Shown in pieces: positions 1 through 10,790 of a stretch of DNA of 64,000 bases (position 1 is the stretch's first letter; each line of letters begins with the position of its first letter). The stretch is from Hyphomicrobiaceae bacterium (lineage in GTDB: Bacteria; Pseudomonadota; Alphaproteobacteria; Rhizobiales; Hyphomicrobiaceae), in contig JAWKWE010000005.1 in NCBI GenBank assembly GCA_041397645.1, forward strand, positions 372,001 through 436,000, written 5' to 3'. The position numbers and the translations under genes are program-made. Under the pieces are notes generated by a model. That model did not search any database and was not told where the DNA came from. It was given only the letters and a program-made list of their open reading frames with translations.

Positions 1-372
1 GTCGTTGGAGGGCTGACGGCCATTCCTGTGGCCATTGTCAGTTCTTCGGGCTTGATGGCGCGGGCTGGGTTCTTCGTACAAGGACTGGTTTGGTTAACTC
101 TGCTCATCGGCGGTTGGATGGCGATCCGCAATAAGCGCCGCGCTGAGCATGCACGGCTGATGCTCGCGATGACGGCTGTGACGACGGGCGCGGTCTGGTT
201 CCGCCTTATCATCGGCACGGCGCTTTATCTCAAACTGCCTTTCGAGCCGACCTACGCGCTCGCGGCGTGGGTGGGCTGGATCGTGCCACTTTGTCTGGTG
301 CTTTATGTACCGCGGCACACTGCACAATCCCTGTTTTCGGGGCGTCCCCGGCCGGTCTCGCCTGTCGCGTGA
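1..372 (+). CDS. DUF2306-family membrane protein, C-terminal part (5' end outside window)
   Basis: The frame is open from base 1, so only the C-terminal ~123 residues are present. What is visible are two or three hydrophobic helices (around GLVWLTLLIGGWMA, the stretch near VWFRLIIGTALYL and a last one at WVGWIVPLCLVLYV), a basic loop between them and the phrase EHARLMLAMTAVTTGAVWFRL-like typical of DUF2306 proteins, which are small multi-pass inner-membrane proteins of unknown role. It ends 43 bases before mazG on the same strand. The family call rests on pattern recall; membrane nature is seen directly. Confidence 0.6.
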   Translation, partial: VVGGLTAIPVAIVSSSGLMARAGFFVQGLVWLTLLIGGWMAIRNKRRAEHARLMLAMTAVTTGAVWFRLIIGTALYLKLPFEPTYALAAWVGWIVPLCLVLYVPRHTAQSLFSGRPRPVSPVA

Positions 373-415
373 TGATGGTCTAGGGTGCGTCCGATCAAAC
401 GGGAACCCAATTCTT

Positions 416-1303
416 ATGACCAAGACCATCGAGCCATCGCGCGATATCGCACGCCTTATCGAGATCATGGCGGCGTTGCGCACGCCGGTTACCGGATGCC
501 CCTGGGACCTGGCGCAGAACTTCGAGACGATTGCGCCCTATACGCTCGAAGAAGCCTACGAGGTGGCGGACGCGATTGAGCGTCGCGATCTCGACGATCT
601 CAAGGATGAGCTGGGTGACCTCCTTTTGCAGGTCGTCTATCACGCCCGCATGGGAGAAGAAGCTGGTGCGTTCTCATTTGGTGACGTCGTCGAGGGCGTG
701 ACCGCGAAGATGATACGGCGTCATCCTCATGTCTTCGGAGACGAAACGGCACGGTCGCCCGGCGCGGTTGACGGTATCTGGGCCAAGATCAAGGCTGAAG
801 AAAAAGCGCTGAAGTTGGAAGCCGGGAAAGCTCAGACAGAACACCGCTCCATTCTGGCGGATATTCCGGCCGCCCTTCCTGGCCTGACACGCGCGATAAA
901 GTTGCAGGACAAAGCCGCGCGCGTGGGTTTCGATTGGCCAGGTCTGACGCCTGTGTTCGACAAGGTGCGCGAGGAACTCGCCGAGCTGGAAGAAGTTGCG
1001 TTGCCGGATGCGAGCGCCCCTGTCGCGAATACTGCGCGGCCGGCGCATCCGTTGGAGGCCATCAAAGAAGAGTTCGGCGACCTGCTTTTTGTGATGGCGA
1101 ACGTCGCGCGTCACCTCAAGATCGATCCTGAAGCGGCGTTACGTGGCGCAAATCAGAAATTCGTCCGTCGCTTCAACCACATCGAGACACGTCTGGCAGA
1201 TGAGGGCCGCGCGCCCGCGCAATCCACTCTGGAAGAGATGGATGCGCTTTGGGACGAGGCGAAAGCCCTTGAGAAGGGCCAGGGTAATCCAACTGAGCGT
1301 TAG
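416..1303 (+). CDS. mazG: Nucleoside triphosphate pyrophosphohydrolase MazG
   Basis: Hydrolyses (d)NTPs to NMP and pyrophosphate, a cytosolic house-cleaning enzyme. At 295 residues it has the double-domain MazG layout. The N-terminal domain carries the acidic metal-binding set in EEAYEVADAI and DELGDLLLQVVYHA; the C-terminal domain repeats it in REELAELEE and EEFGDLLFVMANVARH. The segment GCPWDLAQNFETIAPYTLEE is the classic family signature. The ATG at 416 starts exactly at the conserved N-terminus; a longer upstream frame would overlap the DUF2306 gene. Its stop overlaps by four bases the convergent PcfJ-like gene's stop. Confidence 0.95.
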   Translation: MTKTIEPSRDIARLIEIMAALRTPVTGCPWDLAQNFETIAPYTLEEAYEVADAIERRDLDDLKDELGDLLLQVVYHARMGEEAGAFSFGDVVEGVTAKMIRRHPHVFGDETARSPGAVDGIWAKIKAEEKALKLEAGKAQTEHRSILADIPAALPGLTRAIKLQDKAARVGFDWPGLTPVFDKVREELAELEEVALPDASAPVANTARPAHPLEAIKEEFGDLLFVMANVARHLKIDPEAALRGANQKFVRRFNHIETRLADEGRAPAQSTLEEMDALWDEAKALEKGQGNPTER

Positions 1304-2520
1304 CCACACAGACGCAACAATGCGTCGTGCAGTGGATCGAGACCCTCAGCAGGAGGGCGAAGAGGCAATAGAGCACCCATGCCTTTCGCACGCCAATAGG
1401 GCTTCCACAAATGTGCCCATGTCCGTGCGTCAGGTGAGTCCATTGCCTTTGTCGTCACAGGATGTGGCTCGCTCCAGCCGCCGAGCCAGACTTGTACCGC
1501 CTGCCAAACGCGATGAGGAACGTCCGCGTTTGCCACGGCGCGCAATTGTGCAGAGCGTGGACGGCCGTTAGGCATGATGCAAACTTCCAGCGTTGCCATG
1601 CGCGATCCGATTTCGTCGCGTAAGCTCCACAAGAACGAGCTCCCCTTCGCCATCCCGGGTGCGTACGTCGCAACACAATGCTTCATGATCGAGCCCTCCT
1701 CCTCCAGTTCCTGTGGCGTGCGCAGACGCACGAAGGTAATTCCGCAGACTTCGTTTGCATCGTTGGCCAACGCAAGCCTGCTCGCGCGCGCTTGCGTGTA
1801 AAGCACCATTTGAAGTTCACAAAGCCAGCGGCTTGCCAACCTGCACGCCTCGATGGCGCCGAACCGAGGCGTCCATCCCGCTGGCACATAAAGGCCAGCC
1901 CCTTCATGCGGCATGTCTGCGTGCCAAGAGAGCAAGGCCAGAACGGCGACGGCAGCACGCTGCTCGCTGGTTTGGAAAGCCGTGAAGTTGCGCGCTGTCC
2001 AAAGTGCGAAGTCCGCGTCGCATACGCGATAGGCCAGCGAGACATGCTGCAACCAAGTGGCCGCGACGCGGTTTTCGCGCGGCAGGTGATTGCAGACCTT
2101 AAGCCCGAAGTCTGCGTCGGACGGCAATGGTGGAATTGGTCCACAAAATGCCTCAGGCGGCAGCCGGCGCAACCAGAATGGCACACCAAGCTCGCGGGCG
2201 GCATGTTGCAGTACGCGCCCTGAACGGATGATTGCACACGCACGCGCGCACGCCGCCTCATTGTAGGCGCCGCACGTGATGGCATGTGCCAGTCCCGGAA
2301 AGGACCAGAGCAAATCCTCAAAATACGAATGCATCGCAATGAGGCGATCCAGGCGCGCACGATTGGCGGACGGAAACCGACCAACCATCGCACTCACCTG
2401 GGCGAGCTTACGCGCACGCACAGGCGCGCGTTCGGCCCGCGCAGCAGACGCGCGAGACGTCATAAGAAACACTTCGCTTTCTAAAAGCAGACGCAGTTGG
2501 GCTGTTGGCAGCCCGACCAT
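1300..2520 (-). CDS. PcfJ-like protein
   Basis: About 406 residues from the ATG at 2520; the frame stays open to 2724, and an ATG at 2463 is also possible. The C-terminal third carries the PcfJ-like signature: LEEEGSIMKHCV followed by YAPGMAKGSSFLWSLRD and RMATLEV. PcfJ-family genes were first named on conjugative plasmids; the biochemical role is unknown. The N-terminal half is Arg/Ala-rich with scattered Trp and Cys and resembles nothing I know. It is convergent with mazG and lies downstream of the FAD monooxygenase, 225 bases away. The start is uncertain. Confidence 0.65.
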   Translation of the reverse strand: MVGLPTAQLRLLLESEVFLMTSRASAARAERAPVRARKLAQVSAMVGRFPSANRARLDRLIAMHSYFEDLLWSFPGLAHAITCGAYNEAACARACAIIRSGRVLQHAARELGVPFWLRRLPPEAFCGPIPPLPSDADFGLKVCNHLPRENRVAATWLQHVSLAYRVCDADFALWTARNFTAFQTSEQRAAVAVLALLSWHADMPHEGAGLYVPAGWTPRFGAIEACRLASRWLCELQMVLYTQARASRLALANDANEVCGITFVRLRTPQELEEEGSIMKHCVATYAPGMAKGSSFLWSLRDEIGSRMATLEVCIMPNGRPRSAQLRAVANADVPHRVWQAVQVWLGGWSEPHPVTTKAMDSPDARTWAHLWKPYWRAKGMGALLPLRPPAEGLDPLHDALLRLCG

Positions 2521-2745
2521 GCAAATTCTTGATTGGTGGTTACGCCCTGAGGCGCAGCACAACGCGAGGCAATCCGGCACCCGCAAGCGCGGGGTGCGGG
2601 CCATCAGGCAAGGACGAAGCGTGTGCTCAGCATGGGGAACTCCCCGAAAAACAATTAAGACAATGCGCAAAAGGCGCGAAGGAGGCGTTGGATACACCCA
2701 GCGCCGCCAAATTGGAAGCGGCAATTTCGTGGCAGCACTTATCGG

Positions 2746-3981
2746 TTAACTGACGGTTCCGCCGTTGGCGTTTCTGATCTCCGTCGAAACGTGCTCCGGG
2801 CGCACGCCTAGTCCAATCATTCTACCAGGCAACTGCTTCAACACAGGCGTTGCCAGGATCGCGCGCAGGACAAGCGGTGGCTGAATTGTCGTTCGCTCGC
2901 TTAATGCTCTCTGGATAATTGTGTTCTGAATCTGAAGCTGCATTGCCTGCGTCACGCGCGTTGGAAAGCTCCGCCGCTCTTGCACTTGCGCCAAATCATC
3001 GAAGATCAACGAATGCGTTTGCAGAGGCTTTGCCAAAATGTTGGCGGCTGCCACGGCGTCTTGAACGGCAAGGTTCACTCCGACGCCGCCAATGGGGCTC
3101 ATGGCATGAGCGGCATCACCGATGCAGAGCAAGCCGGGTCGGGCCCATCGTTCGAGCCGATCAACCTTTACGGTCAATAGCGATACCTGATCCCAACTTG
3201 TGATCGCCTGCAATCGCGCGGCATCGAAGGGAAGCAGCGGAGCCACACGCGAGCGAAAGTCGTCAATGCCCGCGTGGCGGATGAGATCATTGCCACCCTT
3301 CGCAATCACGAAGGCGCACTGCCAATAGTCTCCGCGATTGAGCATGATGAGAATGCGGCCAGCTTCGAAGCGCCCCTGCGTTTCTATCGTATCGGTTGGA
3401 TTGCGTGGGAGGCGGAACCATAAAACGTCCATGGGCGCGCCGCGATCGATGGGCTTAAAGCCCGCTCTTTCCCGTAGTCGCGATCCCCGCCCGTCCGCCG
3501 CAACGACGAGATCGGACGACAATGTAACAATCTCGCCGTTGGGGCCTTTGGCGATCAGCCCGACCACGCGCCCGTCGTCAAAAACGAGGTCCATCGCCTC
3601 GGTTTGCATCAGCAGTCTAAAGTTGGGGTAGGTTTGGCCCTTGTTGGCGAGGAAGTTCAGGAAATCCCATTGCGGCATCATCGCGATGTAGGGCGTTTTG
3701 ACGGGAAGCGCGGAAAAGTCCGCAAGCTTGATGCGCTGGGCGCCGAATTGAGCGAACACCGCTGGGACCGCTTGATGAGGCAGTTTCAGGAACTCATCCA
3801 GCCATCCTAGTTCGTCCATCACGGTCATGGTGGAAGGGTGGATGGTATCGCCTCTGAAGTCGCGCAGGAAATCGGCGTGCTTTTCCAGCACCGCGACACG
3901 GACACCTGCGCGCGCAAGAAGTACGCCGAGAACCAGGCCAGCAGGCCCTCCCCCCCCGATCACACATTCCATCCGTTCCAT
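2746..3981 (-). CDS. FAD-dependent monooxygenase (UbiH/PHBH type)
   Basis: A group A flavoprotein monooxygenase of about 411 residues. The N-terminus has the dinucleotide-binding glycine motif (CVIGGGGPAGLVLG), the middle has VVAADGRGSRLRERAG (the DG motif that binds FAD and NADPH) and the C-terminal half has GDAAHAMSPIGGVGVNL (the second FAD motif). These fix the fold and cofactor; the aromatic or quinone substrate cannot be read. The ATG at 3981 is preferred, with CGAGG upstream; a TTG at 4002 is the in-frame alternative. It lies three to 24 bases after hflX on the same strand and may be read through with it. Confidence 0.85.
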   Translation of the reverse strand: MERMECVIGGGGPAGLVLGVLLARAGVRVAVLEKHADFLRDFRGDTIHPSTMTVMDELGWLDEFLKLPHQAVPAVFAQFGAQRIKLADFSALPVKTPYIAMMPQWDFLNFLANKGQTYPNFRLLMQTEAMDLVFDDGRVVGLIAKGPNGEIVTLSSDLVVAADGRGSRLRERAGFKPIDRGAPMDVLWFRLPRNPTDTIETQGRFEAGRILIMLNRGDYWQCAFVIAKGGNDLIRHAGIDDFRSRVAPLLPFDAARLQAITSWDQVSLLTVKVDRLERWARPGLLCIGDAAHAMSPIGGVGVNLAVQDAVAAANILAKPLQTHSLIFDDLAQVQERRSFPTRVTQAMQLQIQNTIIQRALSERTTIQPPLVLRAILATPVLKQLPGRMIGLGVRPEHVSTEIRNANGGTVS

Positions 3982-4005
3982 CGAAAGCCTCGTTGGCGTC
4001 AAGCG

Positions 4006-5400
4006 TCAGACTATAACACCAGCCTTGCGCAGCCGGGCGATGATCCGGTCTTTTTTCTCAGATGGAAGTCGGACGCGCAGCGCTAGATCACCCTCGGGTG
4101 TTGATTGCCGGTCAAGCACATCGCTGGTCTCGTAAAGCCAAGCGATGAGGGCTCCTTCGTGCCCGGGAACCGTGAACTCCAAAAATTCATCGGCATGCCC
4201 CAACCGTGCGTCGATCGCGGCCAACAGGGCATCGAGTCCGGCTCCCGTTTGGGCGGACACGAGCACGGGCTTCAGGTCGTGGCGGATTGCTTCACGGCGC
4301 AGCTCTCCAAAGCGCTCCGCAGGTAACATGTCGATCTTGTTCCAGACCTCAAGAATGTTGCCGTCGGCTGAGACGGTGTCGATGCCGAGTTCGCCGAGCA
4401 CCCTTTCTACGTCTCGCGCCTGAGCGTCGGTCTCCTCATGGGCGATGTCGCGCACGTGCAGCACAAGGTCGGCCTCGACCACCTCTTCCAAGGTTGCGCG
4501 GAAGGCCGCGACCAGCATGGTCGGCAGGTCCGAAATGAATCCGACCGTGTCGGACAGGATAATCCTGCGCCCACTGGGCAGCCGGACTTCACGCATGGTG
4601 GGGTCTAGGGTGGCGAACACTTGATCCATTGCCAGCACGCCCGCGCCCGTCACCTTATTGAACAGCGTCGACTTGCCTGCGTTGGTGTACCCGACGATGG
4701 CGACGATCGGATAAGGTACTTTACGCCGGCCCTTGCGGTGGAGTTCACGTGTCTTGACCACCTCTGCAAGCTCACGGCGAATGGCATCGATGCGATCTTG
4801 AAGCATACGACGGTCAAGCTCGATCTGAGCCTCACCGGGACCACCAAGAAATCCGCCACCGCCGCGCTGGCGCTCCAAGTGGGTCCAGGCCCGCACGAGC
4901 CGGCCTTTTTGATAGGTGAGATGCGCCAGCTCGACTTGCAGTACGCCCTCGCGGGTGCGTGCGCGTTCGCCGAAGATTTCTAGGATCAGACCGGTTCGGT
5001 CTATGACCTTGGCATTCCAAGCCTTCTCAAGATTGCGCTGCTGTACGGGCGAAATAGCGTGATCGACGATGACGAGTCCGATCTGCTGTTCGGCAATGAC
5101 GCCCGTTAGCTCCTCAACCTTGCCTGAGCCAAAAAGCGTTGCCGGCCGTGGTGTGGTGACCGGGACAAGCATGCACGAGACAATGGAAAGCTCGATCGCC
5201 TCTGCGAGACCGCGCGCTTCAGCAAGACGGTTCTCGGGCGAATGGTGCCCTGCTCTATCGCGCAGGCTCTTGAATACAGGCACGAGCACGAGCGCGCGCG
5301 AAGGCGGCGCGCGTGTCTCTTCAGGCGCACGGCGGCGGGCCTTCAACGTCCGGCCCTTCTCTTCGCCGTCGTCTTCAGACGTGCTCGATGCGGACGTCAC
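4006..5400 (-). CDS. hflX: GTPase HflX
   Basis: Ribosome-associated TRAFAC GTPase that splits stalled or heat-damaged ribosomes. The 464-residue protein has the HflX-specific N-terminal domain (RTGLILEIFGERARTREG near 135-152), the glycine-rich linker RGGGGFLGGPGE near 179-190 and a G domain with G1 GYTNAGKST (237-245), G3 DTVGF and G4 NKID. The last ~70 residues form the usual small C-terminal domain. The start overlaps the hfq stop by four bases, so translation is probably coupled; hfq-hflX is an old conserved pair. The acidic, Ser-rich first 30 residues are a lineage-specific extension. Confidence 0.97.
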   Translation of the reverse strand: MTSASSTSEDDGEEKGRTLKARRRAPEETRAPPSRALVLVPVFKSLRDRAGHHSPENRLAEARGLAEAIELSIVSCMLVPVTTPRPATLFGSGKVEELTGVIAEQQIGLVIVDHAISPVQQRNLEKAWNAKVIDRTGLILEIFGERARTREGVLQVELAHLTYQKGRLVRAWTHLERQRGGGGFLGGPGEAQIELDRRMLQDRIDAIRRELAEVVKTRELHRKGRRKVPYPIVAIVGYTNAGKSTLFNKVTGAGVLAMDQVFATLDPTMREVRLPSGRRIILSDTVGFISDLPTMLVAAFRATLEEVVEADLVLHVRDIAHEETDAQARDVERVLGELGIDTVSADGNILEVWNKIDMLPAERFGELRREAIRHDLKPVLVSAQTGAGLDALLAAIDARLGHADEFLEFTVPGHEGALIAWLYETSDVLDRQSTPEGDLALRVRLPSEKKDRIIARLRKAGVIV

Positions 5401-5645
5401 CCACCAAGACCTTCACCGTCCTGGTCATTCAGATTCACTGGACCACCCGGCATGATCGTGGAAATCGCGTGCTTATAGACGAGCTGAGAATGCCCATCGC
5501 GGCGTAACAGGACACAAAAATTATCGAACCAGCTGACGATGCCTTGCAGCTTTACTCCGTTGACGAGAAAGATGGTCAGCGGGGTCTTGTTCTTGCGGAC
5601 ATAGTTGAGGAACGTATCCTGAAGGTTTTGAGCGCGTTCGGCCAT
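5397..5645 (-). CDS. hfq: RNA chaperone Hfq
   Basis: Hexameric Sm-like protein that pairs small RNAs with mRNAs. The 82-residue protein carries Sm1 (QDTFLNYVRKNKTPLTIFLV) and Sm2 with the YKHAIS motif, VNGVKLQGIVSWFDNF between them, and a short acidic C-terminal tail, as is normal in Alphaproteobacteria. It precedes hflX with a four-base overlap and follows the aminotransferase gene after 149 bases, which could hold its own promoter. In this group hfq is commonly found beside the ntr genes. Confidence 0.98.
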   Translation of the reverse strand: MAERAQNLQDTFLNYVRKNKTPLTIFLVNGVKLQGIVSWFDNFCVLLRRDGHSQLVYKHAISTIMPGGPVNLNDQDGEGLGG

Positions 5646-5794
5646 TTGTTATTATCCGCCGTTATTGTTGGTGTTGTTAGCGCGGTCGCCCGGGTTGCAC
5701 CTTGCCGCTCTTAGCCCTGGCGCCAGCGGTAAGATAATCAATTGCAGGACGATTAAAAGAGCTGCACATCGACACAGTGCCTGAACTTTGGTCG

Positions 5795-6658
5795 TTAGGG
5801 GGGTGCGATTTCAGCAACATGATGAAATGCGTGGCGTAATTGTCGCGCAACGTTGCCGGGTTTTCCCAATCCGATTGACCGACCGTCTATTCGCACCACC
5901 GGCATAACCGTATTGGTCGCAGAAGTTATGAATGCTTCGGTTGCCTCATAGGCCTCGTTCAACGCGAACGGCCGCTGTTCGAACTCCAAGCCCAGGTGTC
6001 GTGCGGTATCCATCGCGGAGGCACGGGTAATGCCGGGCAAGATCCGGTTATCGAGGCCGCGTGTCACAATCTTGCCTGAGCCCGTCACGATCCAGGCGTT
6101 GCTTGAGGCGCCCTCCGTCACCAGACCGTTCTCGTCTGTGAACCAGACTTCCTTGGCACCCTGACGCTTGGCTTCGTTCTTTGCCAACACGGCAGGCAAC
6201 AGCATGACCGTTTTGATGTCGGAGCGTGCCCAGCGAGGATCGCGCATGGAAATCACGCTGATGCCCTGCTCGGCCTGTGCCTCCGTCAGCGCCCTTACCT
6301 GTCGCCGTGCGAGCACGATGACACTTTGAGGGACGTCGGCATTGGGCAGTGCAAAGTCTCGCGGACCAGCTCCCCGCGTCACCTGGATGTACACGATGCC
6401 GTCCCGCACCCGATTGCGGCGTACCGTTTCGCCGATGATTTGGCGTAGGGCTGCGTGAGACATCGGCATCCTCATGCCGATTTCGCGCAAGGAGCGCTCC
6501 AGCCGCTCAAGGTGACGGCGCGCGTCAACAAGCTGACCGCACGATACCTCCACCACCTCATAGACGGCGTCGGCGAATTGAAATCCGCGATCCTCCGCAT
6601 GCACTGCGGCCTCGGCATAGGGTCGATAGCGGCCGTTGACGTAGACGACGCGGCTCAT
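5795..6658 (-). CDS. dat: D-amino-acid aminotransferase (PLP fold type IV)
   Basis: A 287-residue class IV aminotransferase that would interconvert D-alanine and D-glutamate through 2-oxo acids. Family marks are VYVNGRYRPYAEAAVHAEDR at the start, DGIVYIQVTRG, the Schiff-base lysine K149 in SDIKTVMLLP, the NEAKRQGAKEVWF stretch and LVTEGASSNAWIV, followed by ILPGITR. Class IV enzymes include branched-chain aminotransferase and aminodeoxychorismate lyase; length and motifs fit the D-amino acid type best. It lies 48 bases after ntrX on the same strand, a neighbour relation I recall as common in Rhizobiales. Confidence 0.85.
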   Translation of the reverse strand: MSRVVYVNGRYRPYAEAAVHAEDRGFQFADAVYEVVEVSCGQLVDARRHLERLERSLREIGMRMPMSHAALRQIIGETVRRNRVRDGIVYIQVTRGAGPRDFALPNADVPQSVIVLARRQVRALTEAQAEQGISVISMRDPRWARSDIKTVMLLPAVLAKNEAKRQGAKEVWFTDENGLVTEGASSNAWIVTGSGKIVTRGLDNRILPGITRASAMDTARHLGLEFEQRPFALNEAYEATEAFITSATNTVMPVVRIDGRSIGLGKPGNVARQLRHAFHHVAEIAPP

Positions 6659-6706
6659 GCGGACTTCCGATCAATTGCTCAGATCATGGCAAGGGCAGCC
6701 GTGGCT

Positions 6707-8098
<1,392 letters not shown>

Positions 8099-8155
8099 AT
8101 TTTGCCTCCCATGAGGTCTCGGTTGTTCTTGCTGTCGTCAGCACTTGTTCGTGTT

Positions 8156-10498
8156 CTAGGCGGTTTGAGCGGCGCTTAATTCGGCGAGCGCTGCTCCACC
8201 TGATCCGTTACGGGCTTCCGAGGGGGGAGCGCCCTTCACCGGCAGCACCACGCGCAGCATTGCGCCGCGCGTGCGCGTCTCGTTCAAGGGCGCATCCTCT
8301 AAGGATAGCGTTCCCCCGTGTTGTTCAATGATCTTCTGGACGATGGCGAGGCCCAGGCCCGTCCCCTTCGCGCGCGTCGTAACGTAGGGTTCCAGAAGCC
8401 GCGACCGGTTCTGCTTGGGCAAACCGATGCCGTTGTCGATCACTTCGATGGAAATCCGCTCGCCTTCTTGCGCCATACGCACTTCGATCTCGCCGCGATA
8501 GTCATCAGGCCGTCCCTGTTGTGGGCCATAGCCCTCGATCGCCTCGGTTGCGTTCTTAACAAGGTTCGTCATCGCTTGTGAAATGAGCCGGGTGTCGAAG
8601 CGCGTATTGACGGGAGTGTCGGGCAAGGACAACTTGAAATCGATGTCCTTATTGCTTTCCCGGAACAAGATGACGGGTTCTTGCACTGCATGCCTCAAGT
8701 CACCGTCCGTCATTTGCGGCGCCGGCATCCGCGCAAACGAGGCGAACTCGTCAACCATGCTCTTGATCTGACCGGTTTGGCGCTCGATCGTTTGCGTCAA
8801 CTGTTCAAACAGTTCGCGATTGTCGTTCACCTGCTTGCCGAACTTGTTGCGCAGCCGCTCAGCCGATAACTGTATTGGGGTAAGCGGGTTCTTGATCTCG
8901 TGCGCGATGCGGCGTGCAACGTCGGCCCAAGCGCTAGTGCGCTGGGCTTGCACTAGCTCTGTGATATCGTCGAACGTTACGACCGAGCCCACGTCTCCTT
9001 CACCGGCACGTTCGCGCGTGATCTTGACTGCTAATGTACGCTCGTCGTCGCCCACTTCGCGCTTCACCTCGAGCTGCCCCTTCGATTTCAGCCCACTCTC
9101 GTCGCGTTCGGACAGCACAGCGGCGAACTCAGGAAGTATTTCCGACAGCGGTTTGCCGATGACATCAGTTCCCGTCAAATTGAGCAGATGCTCCGCAGAT
9201 CGGCTCAACAGGGTGATGTTGCCTGCGCTGTCGAGACCGATCACCCCGGCCGAGACGCCCGACAGCACGGCTTCGATAAAGTTTCGCCGCTCCGATAACT
9301 GGGTATTGGCTGACACAAGTTCGTGCTGTTGAGCTTTAAGCTCGCGCGTCATGTGGTTGAAGGTTTCCGACAGCCTGCGCAGATCGCCCTCGCCACGTTT
9401 CTCCGGCAGGGCGATGTCAAGGTTGCCACGTGTCACTTCCTGTGCGCCTGCAATCAATCGGCGGATAGGCGCCACGAAGCGCCCAGCAAACCACATGCCG
9501 GCCCAGATTGCCGCAAGGAGCGCGGTCGTGGATATGGTGAAGTAAATCAGCCCGTGCGCAATCTTCAGGCCGCTGCGCGACTTGCGGAGACGGTTGTATT
9601 CGTCAGCGTTCTGCTCCGTGCGCTGGAGATGCGAAATCACCTTGGGCGAGATTGAGCGCACGACATAAAGGTAGCGCCCTGGAAGTTTGTCGAGTTTTGC
9701 TATTGCCGCGACTCGATAATCGGATTCAGGCATCAACAGCGGAACTTGTCCCGCTTCCGCCTGTTGTATGTCGCTCAACGGCGGAACGATGTAGGGGAGT
9801 TTCGGGTCTTCGATTGCCATCACCACCGGCACGCCTTCAGCGTCGATGATGTAGGCTGCGGGCAGATCGCGCAGACCGGCCTGTCCGATCAGAAACTTCT
9901 GGAATGCGTCCGGATCGTCCTTGAGGTCGTCGGCGGCGCCGTCGACGTCGCGTTTCATGTTCACGACGTCAGTGCGGATGATCTTGCCATGCTCTTCGAC
10001 GTAGGCTTTGGCCACGTCGCGAGAGTTCTCCACGATGGCGCGAGTGCGGGTCGAAAACCAACCGTCCAGCGAGCGCGAGAAGGTGGTGGTCGCTGCGACC
10101 GCAAGCAGAAGCGCGGGCAAAGCAGCTACGATCGAGAACAAGCCCACGATGCGGGTTTGCAATCGCGCGCCGGGAATACGCTTGCGCCAAGCATGTGAGA
10201 GCCCGATGGCCTGACGCGCAATCACCGCGAGCATCGCAAGAATGAGCACAACGTTGGTCGCAAGCGCTGCCCACACGACCTCGTTGCGTGGCGCGATCGT
10301 GGTTAGTCCGGTAAGGATCAAATAGCTGAGGAGGGCTGAGATCATCGACAAGATGACGATGACAAGTCCAACCAGCGAGGTCTTCTCAGACGGATTGAGG
10401 GGACCCCACTCTTCCTCGATGATCGCGCGGGAGGCCGGCGACGTGTTCGGGCCGAGACCGCTGTGCGGCGGGACGCGCGAACTATTGCCTTCGCCCAT
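8156..10498 (-). CDS. ntrY: Sensor histidine kinase NtrY
   Basis: A membrane sensor kinase for nitrogen status or redox that phosphorylates NtrX. The ~780-residue protein has three or four N-terminal membrane helices (LVGLVIVILSMISALLSYLI, then WAALATNVVLILAMLAVIAR, then LFSIVAALPALLLAVAAT), a large periplasmic region, another helix before a HAMP domain, a PAS domain and a kinase core with H-box RRIAHEIKNPLTPIQLS and ATP motifs (DNGIGLPKQ, GTGLGLAIVQKI). The ATG at 10498 is preferred over a TTG 12 bases upstream. A 280-base gap separates it from ntrC, so it may have its own promoter. Confidence 0.95.
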   Translation of the reverse strand: MGEGNSSRVPPHSGLGPNTSPASRAIIEEEWGPLNPSEKTSLVGLVIVILSMISALLSYLILTGLTTIAPRNEVVWAALATNVVLILAMLAVIARQAIGLSHAWRKRIPGARLQTRIVGLFSIVAALPALLLAVAATTTFSRSLDGWFSTRTRAIVENSRDVAKAYVEEHGKIIRTDVVNMKRDVDGAADDLKDDPDAFQKFLIGQAGLRDLPAAYIIDAEGVPVVMAIEDPKLPYIVPPLSDIQQAEAGQVPLLMPESDYRVAAIAKLDKLPGRYLYVVRSISPKVISHLQRTEQNADEYNRLRKSRSGLKIAHGLIYFTISTTALLAAIWAGMWFAGRFVAPIRRLIAGAQEVTRGNLDIALPEKRGEGDLRRLSETFNHMTRELKAQQHELVSANTQLSERRNFIEAVLSGVSAGVIGLDSAGNITLLSRSAEHLLNLTGTDVIGKPLSEILPEFAAVLSERDESGLKSKGQLEVKREVGDDERTLAVKITRERAGEGDVGSVVTFDDITELVQAQRTSAWADVARRIAHEIKNPLTPIQLSAERLRNKFGKQVNDNRELFEQLTQTIERQTGQIKSMVDEFASFARMPAPQMTDGDLRHAVQEPVILFRESNKDIDFKLSLPDTPVNTRFDTRLISQAMTNLVKNATEAIEGYGPQQGRPDDYRGEIEVRMAQEGERISIEVIDNGIGLPKQNRSRLLEPYVTTRAKGTGLGLAIVQKIIEQHGGTLSLEDAPLNETRTRGAMLRVVLPVKGAPPSEARNGSGGAALAELSAAQTA

Positions 10499-10790
10499 GA
10501 ACCCTATCAAACCCCTTAAACTTCAACGCGTCGCGGACCCTGGAGGCACCCTGCTCGCCCACGCCAACTACAGCCATCAAGCACCGCGGCAACAGTGAGG
10601 CTCATAGCCAAGCACCCAAACTGTGACATTTTCGCGACAACTGTGGCGTATCCCTGGAAGCTTTAATCGTCAAGCCCACGAAGGGTGCAAACAGTAGCTC
10701 CAACCCGGCCACACACGCTGATGTGATCGCAAAATGCATGGGCGCGGCATCGCGACAGGCCCATGCGACACCGGTTCGCAGAACGCAGCT

